Source: Paenalcaligenes sp050487225
GTDB taxonomy: Bacteria > Pseudomonadota > Gammaproteobacteria > Burkholderiales > Burkholderiaceae_B
Direction: 5' to 3'
Length of the DNA stretch: 64,000 nt
Assembly (NCBI RefSeq): GCF_050487225.1
Contig: NZ_JBKQGY010000002.1
Coordinates: 434,001 to 498,000, forward strand
Part shown: piece after piece, positions 34,611 to 44,111 of the stretch
How the letters are laid out: every line of letters starts with the position of its first letter
Numbering within the stretch: the stretch's first letter is position 1
The notes under the pieces: model-generated
The model's database searches: none
Seen by the model: the letters and a program-made list of their open reading frames with translations, nothing else
Told to the model about the DNA's origin: nothing
Position numbers and translations under genes: made by a program

Positions 34611-37433
34611 ATGCCCCAATCGCAATCACTTCCTAACCAACTTCCTTTATTACGCCAAGACATACGATTGTTAGGCAAAGCACTGGGAGACGTGATTTAC
34701 GATACCGACGGGGCTGATATTTTCAACATTATTGAGCGCTTGCGACGCAGCGCCGTAGGCTACCGACGCACGGGAGACCAAAACGAATTACGGGCTCTCA
34801 CCGCAGATATTCCGCAACTCAGCTTATTGGATGCGCACACCGTATCACGGGCCTTTGCGTACTTTTTACACCTGTCTAATATTGCCGAGGACCGCGAGCA
34901 GACTCGCCAACGTCGACAACATAGTCCAGACCAAACACCCGGTTCGCTGGAATACGCCTTGGCCTTATTTGCCAAGCAGCCTGAACCTGAACAACTGCTG
35001 TCCTTTTTAGAACAAGCCTGCATTGTGCCGGTACTAACGGCTCACCCTACCGAGGTACAACGTCAAAGTACATTGGCGTTACACCAAGCTATTGCTGCAC
35101 TGCTGCCGCTACTGGATCAACAAGCGACCGGTCACCAGCCTCAGTTGCGTCACCGCTTAACCGCGCTCATCACTACCATGTGGAAAACACGCATGTTGCG
35201 TCAACACAAGCTTACCGTGATGGATGAGATAGACAACGCACTGGCTTACTATCCGCATACCTTTTTTCAGGCTATTCCGCAGCTGTATCACGATTTGGAT
35301 TTGTTGCTGCACCCTGCACCGTCCACAGCGCGTACTGCCTTAAACCTACCACCATTGCGCCCCCTACCTACGTTCTTGCGCATGGGCAGTTGGATTGGCG
35401 GCGATCGTGACGGCAACCCCAACGTGGATGCCAACACACTAGAACAAGCCTTGCTGCATCAAAGCAGCACCGCACTGCGCCACTATTTAAGTGAGATCAA
35501 AGCCCTAGGTACTGAGCTGTCATTATCGGAATCCTTAGCTCCGGCTAGCGACGCCCTGATGGCGCTTTCGGCTGCTAGCCAAGACCAGTCCCCGCACCGT
35601 GTGGATGAGCCTTACCGACGCGCCTGCATTCATCTCTATGCGCGCGTCGCAGCCACCAGCCAGCACCTCACTGGCAAAAGCTTGGCAATGCACCACACCT
35701 ACGCGGCTCCTGCCTATGAGTCACCTGCGGCACTGCTGGCTGATCTGCAATGCATTGCCGACTCGCTGCAAGCTAGCCATGCAGGGGCTGTGGCTGATCT
35801 ACGTTTGCGCAATTTGATGCAAGCAGTCAGTATCTTTGGCTTCCACTTGGCCACACTAGACTTGCGCCAAAGCTCTGACGTACACGAGCGCGTATTGCAT
35901 GAATTGTTTCTGGCAGCGGGAGTGCAATTCCAAGGCCACGCTGTGCAATACAGTCAGTTGAGTGAAGCAGACCGTGTCGCCCTGCTACGCCAAGAGTTAG
36001 CCGAAACTAGACCACTGGTATCGCCGTGGCTCAGCTACTCCGACGAAACCGAAAAAGAACTGGCCATCCTGCGTTATGCCGCTAAAGCGCGTAAGCAATA
36101 CGGTTATCGCGCCATTGAACAAAGTATCGTGTCGCACACCGAAACCTTAAGCGACTTGCTAGAAGTGCTGGTGCTGCAACAAGAAACGGGGCTGATTCTT
36201 CCTGGCCTGCACGATCGTGATTCATCGGGCTTGATGGTGGTTCCTCTGTTTGAAACCATTCCCGATTTGCAATGTGGTGCCGCCATCATGGCAGCCTACT
36301 TGGCTTTGCCTGAGGTCTCGGCTCGTATACGCCATGCCCAAGACTCCGTACAAGAAGTCATGCTGGGTTATTCCGACAGTAATAAAGATGGCGGTTATTT
36401 ATGCTCTAACTGGTCGCTGTATCAAACCGAGCGCGAATTGGTAGAGGTCTTTGACCAGCACCATGTGCGACTGCGCCTATTCCACGGTAGGGGCGGTTCG
36501 GTGGGCCGTGGCGGTGGCCCAAGCTTTGACGCGATCTTGGCGCAACCTGCGGGCACTGTGAATGGTTTAATCCGCCTCACTGAACAAGGCGAGATCATTC
36601 AGGGCCGTTATAAAAATGCCGACGTGGGCCGTTGGCACTTGGAAATGCTGGTAGCCGCTACGCTGCAGGCCAGCCTAAACAGCTCTACCGATGTAGAAAA
36701 CCTGCATGTAGGTCAATATGGCGCGGCCATGCAATTTATGTCCGATGCGGCGCGCGACAGTTACCGTGCGTTGGTGTATGACACCCCTGGCTTTAACGAC
36801 TACTTCTTCAGCGCCACCCCTATTCGTGAAATTGCTGGGTTAAACATTGGTTCACGCCCCTCATCCCGCAAGGCCTCACAAACCATTGAAGACTTGCGTG
36901 CTATTCCATGGGGATTCTCATGGGCGCAATGCCGTTTGCCTATCACTGGCTGGTACGGGGTAGGCAGTGCCATTCAGCGTTACTTAGACGAAGGCATAGC
37001 CGGTGGCCCACGCACGCAAGAACTGCGCTTACAACAACTGCGAGACATGGCCAAAGACTGGCCGTTCTTCCGCACGTTGCTGTCTAACATGGAGCAAGTG
37101 CTGGCCAAAACCGATCTGGATATTGGTGAGGCCTATGCTCAACTGTGCCCTGACGCCGACCTAGCGCAGCGTATTTTTGGGGCGATACGCGAAGAATACC
37201 AACGTTGCTGCACGCTATTTACACTGCTAACAGAACACACCTTGCTGGAGCATGACCCTGCCCTGCAAGCTGCACTGACCGAACGCTTTGCTTACATTGA
37301 CCCGCTGAATCACCTGCAAGTCGAGTTGCTGCGTCGATTGCGTCAGCACCCTCAAGAGGTAGCCACCGAAGAGCAAGAGGCCATACACATCACCATCAAC
37401 GGTATTGCTGCAGGTCTACGTAATTCGGGCTAA
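34611..37433 (+). CDS. ppc: Phosphoenolpyruvate carboxylase
   Basis: A 940-residue PEP carboxylase, feeding oxaloacetate to the TCA cycle from PEP and bicarbonate. The catalytic His region VLTAHPTEVQRQST is near 142, GSWIGGDRDGNPNV near 263, VMLGYSDSNKDGGYLCSNW near 585, and the active loop FHGRGGSVGRGGGPSFDAIL near 624. Length is close to the E. coli enzyme (883), somewhat longer. AGGAG precedes the ATG. It heads a plus-strand run with a small membrane protein and a methyltransferase. Confidence 0.97.
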   Translation: MPQSQSLPNQLPLLRQDIRLLGKALGDVIYDTDGADIFNIIERLRRSAVGYRRTGDQNELRALTADIPQLSLLDAHTVSRAFAYFLHLSNIAEDREQTRQRRQHSPDQTPGSLEYALALFAKQPEPEQLLSFLEQACIVPVLTAHPTEVQRQSTLALHQAIAALLPLLDQQATGHQPQLRHRLTALITTMWKTRMLRQHKLTVMDEIDNALAYYPHTFFQAIPQLYHDLDLLLHPAPSTARTALNLPPLRPLPTFLRMGSWIGGDRDGNPNVDANTLEQALLHQSSTALRHYLSEIKALGTELSLSESLAPASDALMALSAASQDQSPHRVDEPYRRACIHLYARVAATSQHLTGKSLAMHHTYAAPAYESPAALLADLQCIADSLQASHAGAVADLRLRNLMQAVSIFGFHLATLDLRQSSDVHERVLHELFLAAGVQFQGHAVQYSQLSEADRVALLRQELAETRPLVSPWLSYSDETEKELAILRYAAKARKQYGYRAIEQSIVSHTETLSDLLEVLVLQQETGLILPGLHDRDSSGLMVVPLFETIPDLQCGAAIMAAYLALPEVSARIRHAQDSVQEVMLGYSDSNKDGGYLCSNWSLYQTERELVEVFDQHHVRLRLFHGRGGSVGRGGGPSFDAILAQPAGTVNGLIRLTEQGEIIQGRYKNADVGRWHLEMLVAATLQASLNSSTDVENLHVGQYGAAMQFMSDAARDSYRALVYDTPGFNDYFFSATPIREIAGLNIGSRPSSRKASQTIEDLRAIPWGFSWAQCRLPITGWYGVGSAIQRYLDEGIAGGPRTQELRLQQLRDMAKDWPFFRTLLSNMEQVLAKTDLDIGEAYAQLCPDADLAQRIFGAIREEYQRCCTLFTLLTEHTLLEHDPALQAALTERFAYIDPLNHLQVELLRRLRQHPQEVATEEQEAIHITINGIAAGLRNSG

Positions 37434-37441
37434 AGCCTTGT

Positions 37442-37473
37442 CCTGCCTGCTGGTCTAGCTACCGGCAGGCAGG
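37442..37473 (+). other. Strong hairpin after ppc
   Basis: A stem of about 14 bp (CCTGCCTGCTGGT...ACCGGCAGGCAGG with one G-U pair, loop of six) begins eight bases after the ppc stop. No T run follows, so it may be an mRNA-stability or rho-linked structure rather than an intrinsic terminator. Confidence 0.55.
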
Positions 37474-37505
37474 CTACAATACCCTATCCGGTTATTGTTT
37501 ATGCC

Positions 37506-37697
37506 ATGAAAGCTTTCTTGCAACGCCCCATCTGGCGCGCCATTATCCTTTGCATACCGCTGTGGATAATCTTCAGCAATTTCTTGCTGGCAGTGATCAG
37601 TGCCACTGCTATCAGCTATCTTATTGGCATGCTCACTGAACTACGGCGTCTAGAAGCACGCCAACGCGACAAATCTGAACCGCCTTCCTCGTCTTGA
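37506..37697 (+). CDS. Small membrane protein, unknown function
   Basis: A 63-residue protein with one or two hydrophobic stretches (about residues 11-45: AIILCIPLWIIFSNFLLAVISATAI) and a charged, Ser/Pro-rich tail ending EPPSSS. It starts 72 bases after ppc and is four bases before the methyltransferase start, so it is probably translated together with it. I do not recognise the family; similar short membrane ORFs precede MidA homologues in related bacteria as far as I recall, but this is unverified. Confidence 0.6.
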   Translation: MKAFLQRPIWRAIILCIPLWIIFSNFLLAVISATAISYLIGMLTELRRLEARQRDKSEPPSSS

Positions 37698-37701
37698 TCA
37701 C

Positions 37702-38919
37702 ATGAAACTGCTGCAAACTCCCCATATGCCTTCAGGCCTTCCTATGTTGGAGCCTGAACTGACCGCCCTATTGGACCAACAGCACCACATATTAAGTGCT
37801 CGTATCCACGCTGAATCCGGCTTTATACCGTTTGATCGCTGGATGCATGAGTGCTTATATGCGCCCGGTTATGGCTACTACACTGGTGGCAGCACAAAGT
37901 TTGGTAGCACCTCGCCACAAGGTGACTTCACTACCGCCCCCGAACTCACCCCTTTATTTGGCCAAACCGTTGCCCTGCAAATTCAACAAGTGCTGCAGCA
38001 ATTAGGTAGCGTCAATATTTTGGAGTTTGGTGCGGGCACAGGCGCGTGGGCGAAATCTATCATCCCAGCCTTGGCAGACCTAGGCATTGAAGCCAACTAC
38101 GCTATTTTGGAATTATCGCCAGATCTACAACAACGCCAGCAACACACCTTGGCAGAGTTTGGTTCGCAGGTGCAATGGCTACAGCAATTGCCTGAGAACT
38201 TTGTTGGCTGCGTGATCGCCAACGAAGTGTTAGATGCCATGCCCGTACATATGGTGCAACGCGCTGACGACGGCAGCATCCTAGAAGTAGGTGTCACGCT
38301 TGCCGACCCCGCTACTGCTACCGGCCCCTTAGTCAGCCCTTTCCAATGGGCAGCCAAACCCGCCGCGCCTGAGCTTGCTGCCATTGCCGAAGAGCGTTTA
38401 CCCAACATTCCGGGCTACCGCACAGAAATCAATCTGCAAGCCGAAGCGTGGGTAAAAGGCGCAGGTCAATGGCTGCAACGCGGGGCTATCTTGTTATTCG
38501 ACTACGGCTTTCCCCGCCATGAGTACTACCATGGTCAGCGAGAAGAAGGCACGTTGATGTGCCACTTCCGTCATTACGCACACGCTGAAGCGCTGCTTTA
38601 CCCCGGCCTGCAAGACATCACCGCGCACGTAGATTTCACGGCAATGGCGGATGCTGCGTTAGAAGGTGGATTGGACGTGCTGGGTTACACCGCACAAGGG
38701 CGTTTCTTACTCAACAGTGGCCTAGCACAGCGTTTAGGACAGGCACCAGACAGCCAAAATGCTGAAGCCACCGCCCGTTGGGCGCACACAGTGGGCGCTG
38801 TACAAAAACTGCTGTCTGAAGCTGAAATGGGTGAGCTGTTTAAAGTACTGGCCTTGGGTAAAGACGTAGATCCACCACTAATAGGCTTTTTTAACGGCGA
38901 CCGTCGCGATCGCCTTTAA
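37702..38919 (+). CDS. MidA/NDUFAF7-type SAM-dependent methyltransferase
   Basis: A 405-residue protein of the DUF185 family, whose mitochondrial member NDUFAF7 methylates an arginine of complex I subunit NDUFS2. PFDRWMHECLYAPGYGYY near 46 and ILEFGAGTGAWAKSI near 114 (SAM-binding motif I) are the markers; ANEVLDAMPVHMV near 175 and FDYGFPRHEYYHGQREEGTLMCHFRHY near 269 are the family motifs. In bacteria it probably assists NADH dehydrogenase assembly. Its 3' end overlaps the converging cca gene by four bases. Confidence 0.9.
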   Translation: MKLLQTPHMPSGLPMLEPELTALLDQQHHILSARIHAESGFIPFDRWMHECLYAPGYGYYTGGSTKFGSTSPQGDFTTAPELTPLFGQTVALQIQQVLQQLGSVNILEFGAGTGAWAKSIIPALADLGIEANYAILELSPDLQQRQQHTLAEFGSQVQWLQQLPENFVGCVIANEVLDAMPVHMVQRADDGSILEVGVTLADPATATGPLVSPFQWAAKPAAPELAAIAEERLPNIPGYRTEINLQAEAWVKGAGQWLQRGAILLFDYGFPRHEYYHGQREEGTLMCHFRHYAHAEALLYPGLQDITAHVDFTAMADAALEGGLDVLGYTAQGRFLLNSGLAQRLGQAPDSQNAEATARWAHTVGAVQKLLSEAEMGELFKVLALGKDVDPPLIGFFNGDRRDRL

Positions 38920-40064
38920 TGAGTCATCAAACCAGATAGCACCATCACGCGGGCAGCCTGTACAGCTGCCCGTATTTGTGGCCCCTGTCCGGCATACTGG
39001 CGGGCAATACTCGCCGCATCTACTTGCAATACAGCATTCAAGCGCTGCAACCACAACGCGTCCTCTACATGGCGGTAGCACGCTAAGGCCCCCAATAGCA
39101 GAGCGAACCTATCTGGTCTGCGTAACGCATCTACCTTTTCCAACCATTGCAGCTGTGTGTCGGCGGTAGCATCCTGCTCCAAGGCGGCATGTGTCAGTGA
39201 GACCGACATCAATTGCGACAAGTCTCTGCACTCGGCTGAAGCACGTATGCGGTTAGCCAGATCCAATGGTGCATCACTCACTGCGCACAACACCGCATAG
39301 CGCTGCACGCTGTCTAGATTACGCTGCACAGCTAGCTGTAGCGCTTGCTCTACCCGGGCGTCATACTGCAACCCTGGCATGACGCGCTGCGTAGCCTGCA
39401 CAGACTCCAACACCTGCACAAAGCGCCAAGGCGCTTGGGTATGTAAGGCTTTACGTAATTCCTGCCAAATGCGCTCAGGCACCAACGCATCCACTTCACC
39501 ATCAGCTACCAATTGCTTGGCCAATTGCTCTGTTTCAGTGGCAATACTGAAGGTACTAAAACGGGCAGCGAAACGCGCTAAACGCAGTAGGCGCACAGGG
39601 TCTTCTACAAAGGCTTGCCCCACATGACGCAACAATTTTGCTTCTAAATCGTCCTGCCCATGTAAGGGATCAACAATTCCACCGGTAGCACCCAAGGCCA
39701 TCGCATTGATGGTCAAGTCTCGGCGACGCAGGTCATCTTCTAGGGTGACTTCAGTACCGGTATAAAAGGTAAAGCCTTGGTAGCCTCTGCCCGACTTACG
39801 TTCGGTGCGTGCCAGTGCGTATTCTTCTTTGGTGCGTGGGTGCAAAAACACGGGGAAATCGCCCCCTACAGGGATGAAGCCACGCGCTTGCATGGCCTCA
39901 GGCGTTGCCCCCACCACTACCCAGTCTTGATCACCAGCAGGTAGACCTAGCAGCGCATCACGCACTGCCCCGCCCACCACGTACACCTGCAACCCCGCGA
40001 TATAGCGATCGTGGGTTGCAGGCCGTAACGCTGCTAGCTTTTGTTCTACGCCCGCAGCATTCAT
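38916..40064 (-). CDS. cca: CCA tRNA nucleotidyltransferase
   Basis: A 382-residue class II nucleotidyltransferase that adds or repairs the tRNA 3' CCA. The start of the catalytic domain is at residue 29: VYVVGGAVRDALLGLPAGDQDWVVVG; DLTINAMALGATG near 113 and DPVRLLRLARFAARF near 152 are the neck motifs. No C-terminal HD phosphohydrolase motif is evident (E. coli enzyme 412 residues). The ATG overlaps the stop of the lytic transglycosylase gene (TAATG), so translation is coupled. Confidence 0.95.
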   Translation of the reverse strand: MNAAGVEQKLAALRPATHDRYIAGLQVYVVGGAVRDALLGLPAGDQDWVVVGATPEAMQARGFIPVGGDFPVFLHPRTKEEYALARTERKSGRGYQGFTFYTGTEVTLEDDLRRRDLTINAMALGATGGIVDPLHGQDDLEAKLLRHVGQAFVEDPVRLLRLARFAARFSTFSIATETEQLAKQLVADGEVDALVPERIWQELRKALHTQAPWRFVQVLESVQATQRVMPGLQYDARVEQALQLAVQRNLDSVQRYAVLCAVSDAPLDLANRIRASAECRDLSQLMSVSLTHAALEQDATADTQLQWLEKVDALRRPDRFALLLGALACYRHVEDALWLQRLNAVLQVDAASIARQYAGQGPQIRAAVQAARVMVLSGLMTH

Positions 40065-42166
40065 TAAGGCAATGCCGCCACGCTGTTAGCCGTAGGCGAA
40101 ATCACACCCAATCTGCGTTTCAACGACTGAGGCTCACCCGTAAACATCATGGAGTAATACGTCGCATTGGACAGTACGTTTTTCACATACAAACGGGTTT
40201 CTGTAAACGGAATGGTCTCGGCAAAGATGGCGCCCTCTACGGGTGCTTGCAAACGTGAACGCCACAAGATCGGACGTTTTGGCCCAGCGTTATACCCGGC
40301 AGACGCCAATACCTCAGAACCATCTAACTGCTGCAACACCATGTTCAAGTAGTTAGTACCCAAGATGGTGTTGGTATCGAAGTCGTTCACGCTAGAAGGC
40401 GTAAAGTTGCTCATGCCAATTTTGTTCGCTACCCATTTCGCTGTGCCTGGCATCAACTGCATCAAACCCGATGCGCCAACACCTGAACGTGCATCGGTAA
40501 TAAAGCGCGACTCTTGGCGAATCAACCCGTATACCCATGCTGGGTCTAGGCTCACCAACTCGGCTTTTTCAGCTACACGGTCTTCAAACGGGGCAATAAA
40601 GCGCTGATCAAAGTCGATTTCATTACGGGTCAGCAGCGAGGTATTCACCACGCGATCATAGATATGCTCTTGGCGAGCCAACTCAGCTGCTGCACGCAGT
40701 TGTCTGTCGCTCATACCACGCAGCGCAAACGACCACTCTGATACGGCCTCTGGACGCCAACCCAAACGGAATAACTCTAACGAACGCATCAAACCGGGAT
40801 GCAAACGCATGTCGGCAATTTCTTGAGCGCTCACACTAGCAGGGCGTGCTGGCAATTGCGGCAATCTGCCCAGTTCTTCGTGCGCCAACTGACCATAGAA
40901 GTTCAGGTCACCCGTAATGGACTCAAACAACGCATTGGCCTCTGCTGTATGGCCTTGGCTTTGCAGCGCACGACCTTTCCAGTACACCCATACTGGCTCT
41001 GCAGCCTGCTGCGGTGACATTTTTTCTACAGCTTCCTGCACTTTCGACCAATCAATCACAGGCTCACGCAGCTCAGCACGTACTTCCCAAGCGTGGTTGT
41101 AATCTGTTTTTCGTGTAGCCCCAGAGAGTCGGTACCAACGTGCAGCGTCAGGCTCTACACGCAATGCGGTCGTTAACCCAAACTGACCCCATACCCAATC
41201 GATATTCTCGCGTGGAATACGGGTTTGCCAATTCTGCTGTATGTATGCCGCTTGTGTGGCCCGGTTTTCATCTCGTGCTAAACGCGATAATGCCAAAGTC
41301 ACTAACTCTTGTTGCCCACGGTCTTTAATAGCCCCTTGAGCTTTTAACCACTGCTGCGGCGACTTCAACAAGGCCGCATAGTCTTTCATTTGCGCTGGCG
41401 TGAAGATAATCGCAGCCAAACGTTGCGCCTCGGCTGCTTTCCCTTGCTCTAACGCATTGCGCATCAAACCACGTACATCTTGCCAACTAATAGCTTGATC
41501 AGCATACAACTGATCCAACATGGTCCAACACGTAGCGCCAGGTTTAAACTGCGACAGCACCGTCTGGCTGTCTATAGCTTGACCCGCCATATGACGCGCA
41601 TAGCTTTGTGCACAGCGTGTTTGTGCATTGCCCAGATCAGCAGCGTTCAATTCATTAATCAACGCGTAATCACCACCACGTACGGCAATAATCGACCAAT
41701 CACCTTTTAGGCGCTCTGCCAAATAGTGATCAGGATACGTACGTAGGAAATGGCGTAGTGAGTCGGCTGGAGCAACGTTCTTTGGGTCCTGTAGCTGTTG
41801 GCGCAATGACCAGTACTGCGGATAAGCCCCCAGTACGACATCATCTTTAGCTTGGCTAGCTAACGCTGGCAAGGCATTCCAACGTTTGGCGTCCAACGCA
41901 TCTTTGGCTTGCAGCACTGCTTGCCGTGCTTGTGGCGGCACGCTAGGTGCTACCGCCATGCGAGGCAATGTAGGTTCTACCACCGCTACCTGTGCAGCCG
42001 GCGGTTCAGCTGTTATCTTTTTTTCTGCATGTTCACTGGATTGAGCCCCCGAACATGCTGCCAACCCCAACACTGACAAGGCTATTGTCAACATGGAAAG
42101 CGGTGAAGGTAACACGGGATGTGAAACCGCTTCGTTTTTCTGATACCTTAAGGGCTTTGCACTCAT
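40064..42166 (-). CDS. slt: Soluble lytic murein transglycosylase (lipoprotein-like signal)
   Basis: A 700-residue Slt70-type enzyme that cleaves peptidoglycan glycan strands with anhydro product. The N-terminus has a lipobox-like LGLAAC near residue 38, so it may be a lipoprotein rather than soluble. A long alpha-helical superhelix of TPR-like repeats spans about 80-480, and the catalytic goose-lysozyme-like domain follows: RQESRFITDARSGVGASGLMQLMPGTAKWV near 555 carries the catalytic Glu. It shares a one-base overlap with cca downstream. Confidence 0.93.
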   Translation of the reverse strand: MSAKPLRYQKNEAVSHPVLPSPLSMLTIALSVLGLAACSGAQSSEHAEKKITAEPPAAQVAVVEPTLPRMAVAPSVPPQARQAVLQAKDALDAKRWNALPALASQAKDDVVLGAYPQYWSLRQQLQDPKNVAPADSLRHFLRTYPDHYLAERLKGDWSIIAVRGGDYALINELNAADLGNAQTRCAQSYARHMAGQAIDSQTVLSQFKPGATCWTMLDQLYADQAISWQDVRGLMRNALEQGKAAEAQRLAAIIFTPAQMKDYAALLKSPQQWLKAQGAIKDRGQQELVTLALSRLARDENRATQAAYIQQNWQTRIPRENIDWVWGQFGLTTALRVEPDAARWYRLSGATRKTDYNHAWEVRAELREPVIDWSKVQEAVEKMSPQQAAEPVWVYWKGRALQSQGHTAEANALFESITGDLNFYGQLAHEELGRLPQLPARPASVSAQEIADMRLHPGLMRSLELFRLGWRPEAVSEWSFALRGMSDRQLRAAAELARQEHIYDRVVNTSLLTRNEIDFDQRFIAPFEDRVAEKAELVSLDPAWVYGLIRQESRFITDARSGVGASGLMQLMPGTAKWVANKIGMSNFTPSSVNDFDTNTILGTNYLNMVLQQLDGSEVLASAGYNAGPKRPILWRSRLQAPVEGAIFAETIPFTETRLYVKNVLSNATYYSMMFTGEPQSLKRRLGVISPTANSVAALP

Positions 42167-42228
42167 ATTTTTACCTGCCTTGAGAACGTGCTGGGCGGAA
42201 TCGCCTGACTGTAGGACACCAATTCATT

Positions 42229-42828
42229 ATGTTACGACAAAGACTGCTAGAAAAACGTAAACAACAAGCAAAATCCGATACAAGCCGCGGAGCCCTGCTG
42301 ATGCGCGGTCGGTTGTACACATGGGTTGCTGGCGTCAACAAAACCCGTAAAGAGCAAAACAAAGCGCCCATCACGCATATAGCCGGTTTTTGGTCCATGC
42401 CAGACGAGCCAGAACTGCAGCCTTTACTGTACAAATGGGCTGATGAAGGCATGCAAGTTTCGCTACCTTCCGTGCTAGGCCCTGACCAAGCGTTACAATT
42501 TAAATGCTGGGATCCCGAAGGCGAAATGAAAACAGGTGCTTTTGGCATACAAGAACCCGACACCACCGTAGAAGCCCCTGCCCCTGATTTAGTGCTGGTC
42601 CCCACCTTAGGCTTTACCCGTCAAGGCGATAGAGTAGGCTACGGCAAAGGCTATTACGACCGTACTCTGGCTGCTCTACGTGAACAAAACCACCACTTCC
42701 TAACCGTAGGGTTGGCATGGGCATGCGGTGACTTATCCGCTGAGGAATACACGCCTCAAGATCACGACTTCCAATTAGATGCTGTGCTGACCGACAAGGG
42801 CTGGGCTAAACCCGCACCAACGGTGTAA
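42229..42828 (+). CDS. 5-formyltetrahydrofolate cyclo-ligase
   Basis: A 199-residue enzyme that turns 5-formyl-THF into methenyl-THF with ATP. The C-terminal motif LVPTLGFTRQGDRVGYGKGYYDRTLAAL near 123 is the family signature (metal and folate binding). It stands next to metF on the other strand, both folate genes, with a shared bidirectional terminator. The start ATG at 42229 lies 62 bases from the divergent slt start. Folate-pool repair role. Confidence 0.95.
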   Translation: MLRQRLLEKRKQQAKSDTSRGALLMRGRLYTWVAGVNKTRKEQNKAPITHIAGFWSMPDEPELQPLLYKWADEGMQVSLPSVLGPDQALQFKCWDPEGEMKTGAFGIQEPDTTVEAPAPDLVLVPTLGFTRQGDRVGYGKGYYDRTLAALREQNHHFLTVGLAWACGDLSAEEYTPQDHDFQLDAVLTDKGWAKPAPTV

Positions 42829-42836
42829 GCGGCAAC

Positions 42837-42868
42837 AAAAAAGGGGCTTTTACAAGCCCCTTTTTTAT
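42837..42868. terminator. Bidirectional terminator between folate cyclo-ligase and metF
   Basis: AAGGGGCTT / AAGCCCCTT with a four-base loop, flanked by A6 on one side and T6 on the other, so it can end transcription on both strands. It lies between the two convergent genes. Confidence 0.92.
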
Positions 42869-42881
42869 GTACAGCCACGTC

Positions 42882-43721
42882 TTACTTAAACGTGAGTTTA
42901 GGCAATATAGCCATCGACGCATCTGCACCATTTAAGGTGTAGAAGTGAATACCTGGCGCACCACCATCTAGCAAGTCTTGGCATAGGCGACCAATCACAT
43001 CCACACCAAAGGCACGAATGGATGCACGATCATCACCAAAGTCGGCCAACCGCAAACGCATCCAACGCGGAATCTCTGCACCACACATATTCGAGAAGCG
43101 CAGTAACTGCGATGAGTTAGTAATAGGCATGATGCCGGGCACGATAGGAATATCTAGGCCTTTCTCACGCACACGCTGCACAAAGTCAAAGTATGCATGC
43201 GCGGTGAAAAAATACTGCGTGATTGCACTGTTCGCGCCTTGCTGCACCTTGTGAATAAAGTGCTGCAAATCTGTCTCCATACTGATAGCTTGAGGGTGCA
43301 TTTCAGGGTAGCCTGCTACCTCAATATTGAAATGATCACCACTGTGCTCACGAATCAAGCGCACCAAGTCGCTGGCATAACGCAGTTCACCCGCGTCACC
43401 CCCCATCCCGGAAGGCAAGTCACCCCGTAACGCCACGATACGATTGATACCGCGCTCGCGGTAGTCATCCATTATCGCCAACAGTTCGGCACGTGTAGAC
43501 CCCACACAGGACAAGTGGGGAGCCACATCAAAACCTAAGTTCTGAAGTAGATCGACGGCTCCCACAGTGCCTGTGCGGGTGGAACCACCCGCCCCAAAGG
43601 TCACACTCACATAGGCTGGATTCAACCCCTGCAGCGTTTTAGCAGTACGTACCAGCTTTTCCTGCGCGGCAATATCACGCGGGGGAAAAAACTCCAGACT
43701 AAGCGACTGTTTCTGTGCCAT
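42882..43721 (-). CDS. metF: Methylenetetrahydrofolate reductase
   Basis: A 279-residue FAD enzyme that makes 5-methyl-THF for methionine synthesis. SLEFFPPRD at the N-terminus, YVSVTFGAGGSTRTGTVG near 36, RGDLPSGMGGD near 100 and the motif QYFFTAHAYFDFVQR near 170 are characteristic; QLLRFSNMCGAEIPRWM near 210 fits as well. It is the last gene of the metK/ahcY/metF cluster on the minus strand. Its start overlaps the end of the small membrane protein gene upstream by 23 bases, hence coupled. Confidence 0.96.
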   Translation of the reverse strand: MAQKQSLSLEFFPPRDIAAQEKLVRTAKTLQGLNPAYVSVTFGAGGSTRTGTVGAVDLLQNLGFDVAPHLSCVGSTRAELLAIMDDYRERGINRIVALRGDLPSGMGGDAGELRYASDLVRLIREHSGDHFNIEVAGYPEMHPQAISMETDLQHFIHKVQQGANSAITQYFFTAHAYFDFVQRVREKGLDIPIVPGIMPITNSSQLLRFSNMCGAEIPRWMRLRLADFGDDRASIRAFGVDVIGRLCQDLLDGGAPGIHFYTLNGADASMAILPKLTFK

Positions 43722-44058
43722 TGACTAATAACCTTGATAAGAATCCAGAGACCACACTATAAATAACGGCCCCTATCACCGCCCACCAGAAACCATCCAC
43801 CTGGAAGCCGTTCAAGATCGAGCCAGCCATCCAGAATACCAGTGCGTTAATGACCAAAAGAAATAAGCCCAATGTCACAATCGTAATGGGCAACGTCAAT
43901 AGTGTTAACACTGGTTTCACTAAAGTATTGAGCAGGCCAAGCACCACAGCAGCAATCATGGCTGAGCCAAACGAGGCCACATGAATCCCCGGCAGCACAT
44001 AGGCGACTACAAGTAGTGCCACAGCATTCAGAATCCAGATCAGTAATAAGATCATCAT
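43699..44058 (-). CDS. Small membrane protein of the phage holin family 4 (YvlD-like)
   Basis: A 119-residue protein with four hydrophobic segments (MMILLLIWILNAVALLVVAYVLPGIHV then VLGLLNTLVKPVLTLLTLPITIVTLGLFLLVINALVFWMAGSIL). These proteins are called phage holin family 4_2, but they are common chromosomal genes next to metF and ahcY in this order; no phage genes are nearby. AGGGAGA precedes the ATG at 44058; the open frame extends further up but would run through the ahcY terminator. Function unknown. Confidence 0.85.
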   Translation of the reverse strand: MMILLLIWILNAVALLVVAYVLPGIHVASFGSAMIAAVVLGLLNTLVKPVLTLLTLPITIVTLGLFLLVINALVFWMAGSILNGFQVDGFWWAVIGAVIYSVVSGFLSRLLVNGTETVA

Positions 44059-44070
44059 GAATCTCCCTTT

Positions 44071-44101
44071 AAAAAAGGGCATCGCACAATGCAATGCCCT
44101 G
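44071..44101 (-). terminator. Terminator of ahcY
   Basis: Read on the minus strand, an 11-position stem (AGGGCATTGCA / TGCGATGCCCT with one mismatch, loop of three) ends in six T. It lies 11 bases after the ahcY stop and before the small membrane protein start, so that gene and metF need read-through or their own promoter. Confidence 0.85.
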
Positions 44102-44111
44102 CTCTACACGT

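Noticed and set aside
43699..44058. Phage holin, hence a prophage remnant
   Set aside because: The holin_4_2 name is misleading; this gene belongs to the metF/ahcY block and no phage genes are nearby.
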